The position numbers and the translations under genes were made by a program. A stretch of DNA of 5,247 bases, taken from contig QAMJ01000008.1 of assembly GCA_003150355.1 (NCBI GenBank), positions 1 through 5,247 of the forward strand, written 5' to 3'. The notes beneath the pieces are model-generated. The model saw only the letters and a list, made by a program, of their open reading frames with translations, was not told where the DNA came from and searched no databases. Shown piece after piece: positions 4,737 to 5,247 of the stretch; position 1 is the stretch's first letter, and every line of letters begins with the position of its first letter. The stretch is from Clostridiales bacterium (GTDB lineage: Bacteria; Bacillota; Clostridia; Oscillospirales; Oscillospiraceae).

Positions 4737-5247
4737 GTGACGATTCTTGCTTTGCGGAACACCATTAAGATATTCCTTAGCGAATGCTATTCCCAAGTGT
4801 CCGGGCTTGATAAGGGTCATTACTCTTTTGATGATATTTTAGACCAGGTCGTTTTTGAGCTCATCAAAGAGGAGTACAAGAGATACGCCGAAAAGCACAC
4901 AATTCAATATTATCTTGATCTGTACGATAGCGAGTATTACGGAACCAGCCGGAAGTATACACGTTCAATTCAGCATACTCAGTTCTATCGGGATTGGGAC
5001 AATAGTAGCATTGAGGAAATCTTCGGTTTTCGCCTACCTGAACTTGAGGCACAGGATATGTCAGGGAGCAATAAATTTACTGGATATCAATTTACCGAAC
5101 AAGAATTCTTGCAGATAAAAATGCAGGCGGAGTGTAAGCTACTGAACAAATTACACGGAAAACAAATAGACAATTCTCACAATGTTTCTGAGATAGACTT
5201 CGGGTTACTGTTTGGTGAATATGCGGACCAGATTGCAGGACTGGAAC
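4737..5247 (+). CDS. Large unrecognised protein, N-terminal part (runs off the window)
   Basis: From the GTG at 4737 the frame stays open for 170 codons to the window edge without a stop, in a region where the other frames are interrupted. The protein begins MTILALRNTIKIFLSECYSQ and continues with helical, tyrosine-rich segments, for example DQVVFELIKEEYKRYAEK and the aromatic run IQYYLDLYDSEYYG. A later acidic and polar part includes SSIEEIFGFRLPELEAQDM and EQEFLQIKMQAECKLLNKLH. No signal peptide, membrane helix or known catalytic motif is visible. I do not recognise a family from this part; a recognisable domain may lie beyond the edge. A Shine-Dalgarno precedes the GTG, and the gene starts 16 bases after the 100-residue gene, which implies an operon. 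Composition is AT-richer than the ATPase gene. That it is a real gene is likely; its function is unknown. Confidence 0.8.
   Translation, partial: MTILALRNTIKIFLSECYSQVSGLDKGHYSFDDILDQVVFELIKEEYKRYAEKHTIQYYLDLYDSEYYGTSRKYTRSIQHTQFYRDWDNSSIEEIFGFRLPELEAQDMSGSNKFTGYQFTEQEFLQIKMQAECKLLNKLHGKQIDNSHNVSEIDFGLLFGEYADQIAGLE

Noticed and set aside
1..5247. CRISPR array, tRNA, rRNA or complete insertion sequence
   Set aside because: I saw no regularly spaced repeats, no cloverleaf-like or rRNA segments, and no transposase frame or terminal inverted repeats with target duplication.

Overview
The window looks like a piece of a defence-rich accessory island from a low- to mid-GC Gram-positive bacterium, most likely a gut-type Clostridia member. 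The support is strong AGGAGG-type ribosome binding sites before almost every gene, sigma-A-like promoters with 17-base spacers, and protein families common in Clostridia (DUF4143 ATPase, AbiEi, HsdM, MNT-type nucleotidyltransferase). The taxonomic call is inference; no rRNA or marker gene is present.

Layout. (1) Bases 1-535: the first 13 codons of a minus-strand nucleotidyltransferase-like gene with its own promoter and RBS, then a stretch holding two gene relics on the minus strand. These are the C-terminal part of an AbiEi-type antitoxin and the extreme N-terminus of a type I methyltransferase HsdM. A strong inverted repeat (481-506) closes the region. (2) Bases 536-2604: two minus-strand genes, a DUF2971 protein (upstream) and an Mrr-type, COG4127-like restriction endonuclease (downstream). 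They are 77 bases apart, with a perfect 22-base palindrome in the gap. (3) Bases 2605-3006: a divergent control region with a minus-strand promoter for the DUF2971-Mrr pair, a plus-strand promoter for the ATPase gene, several inverted repeats, and a relic of a PD-(D/E)XK domain lying in the DUF2971 leader. (4) Bases 3007-5247: a plus-strand run made of an AAA-14/DUF4143 ATPase, a 100-residue unrecognised protein, and a large unrecognised gene that runs off the right edge. The last one has no stop codon inside the window, so a simple ORF scan that requires a stop would miss it.

How the parts may work together. Mrr-family enzymes are type IV, modification-dependent endonucleases, and DUF2971 proteins often lie among defence genes, so the left pair may be a small anti-phage or anti-foreign-DNA operon. 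The right run shares only the intergenic control region with it. The ATPase is GC-rich while the two downstream genes are clearly more AT-rich, so they may have come from different sources. The two unrecognised plus-strand genes are the best candidates for something undescribed, and their full nature depends on sequence beyond the window.
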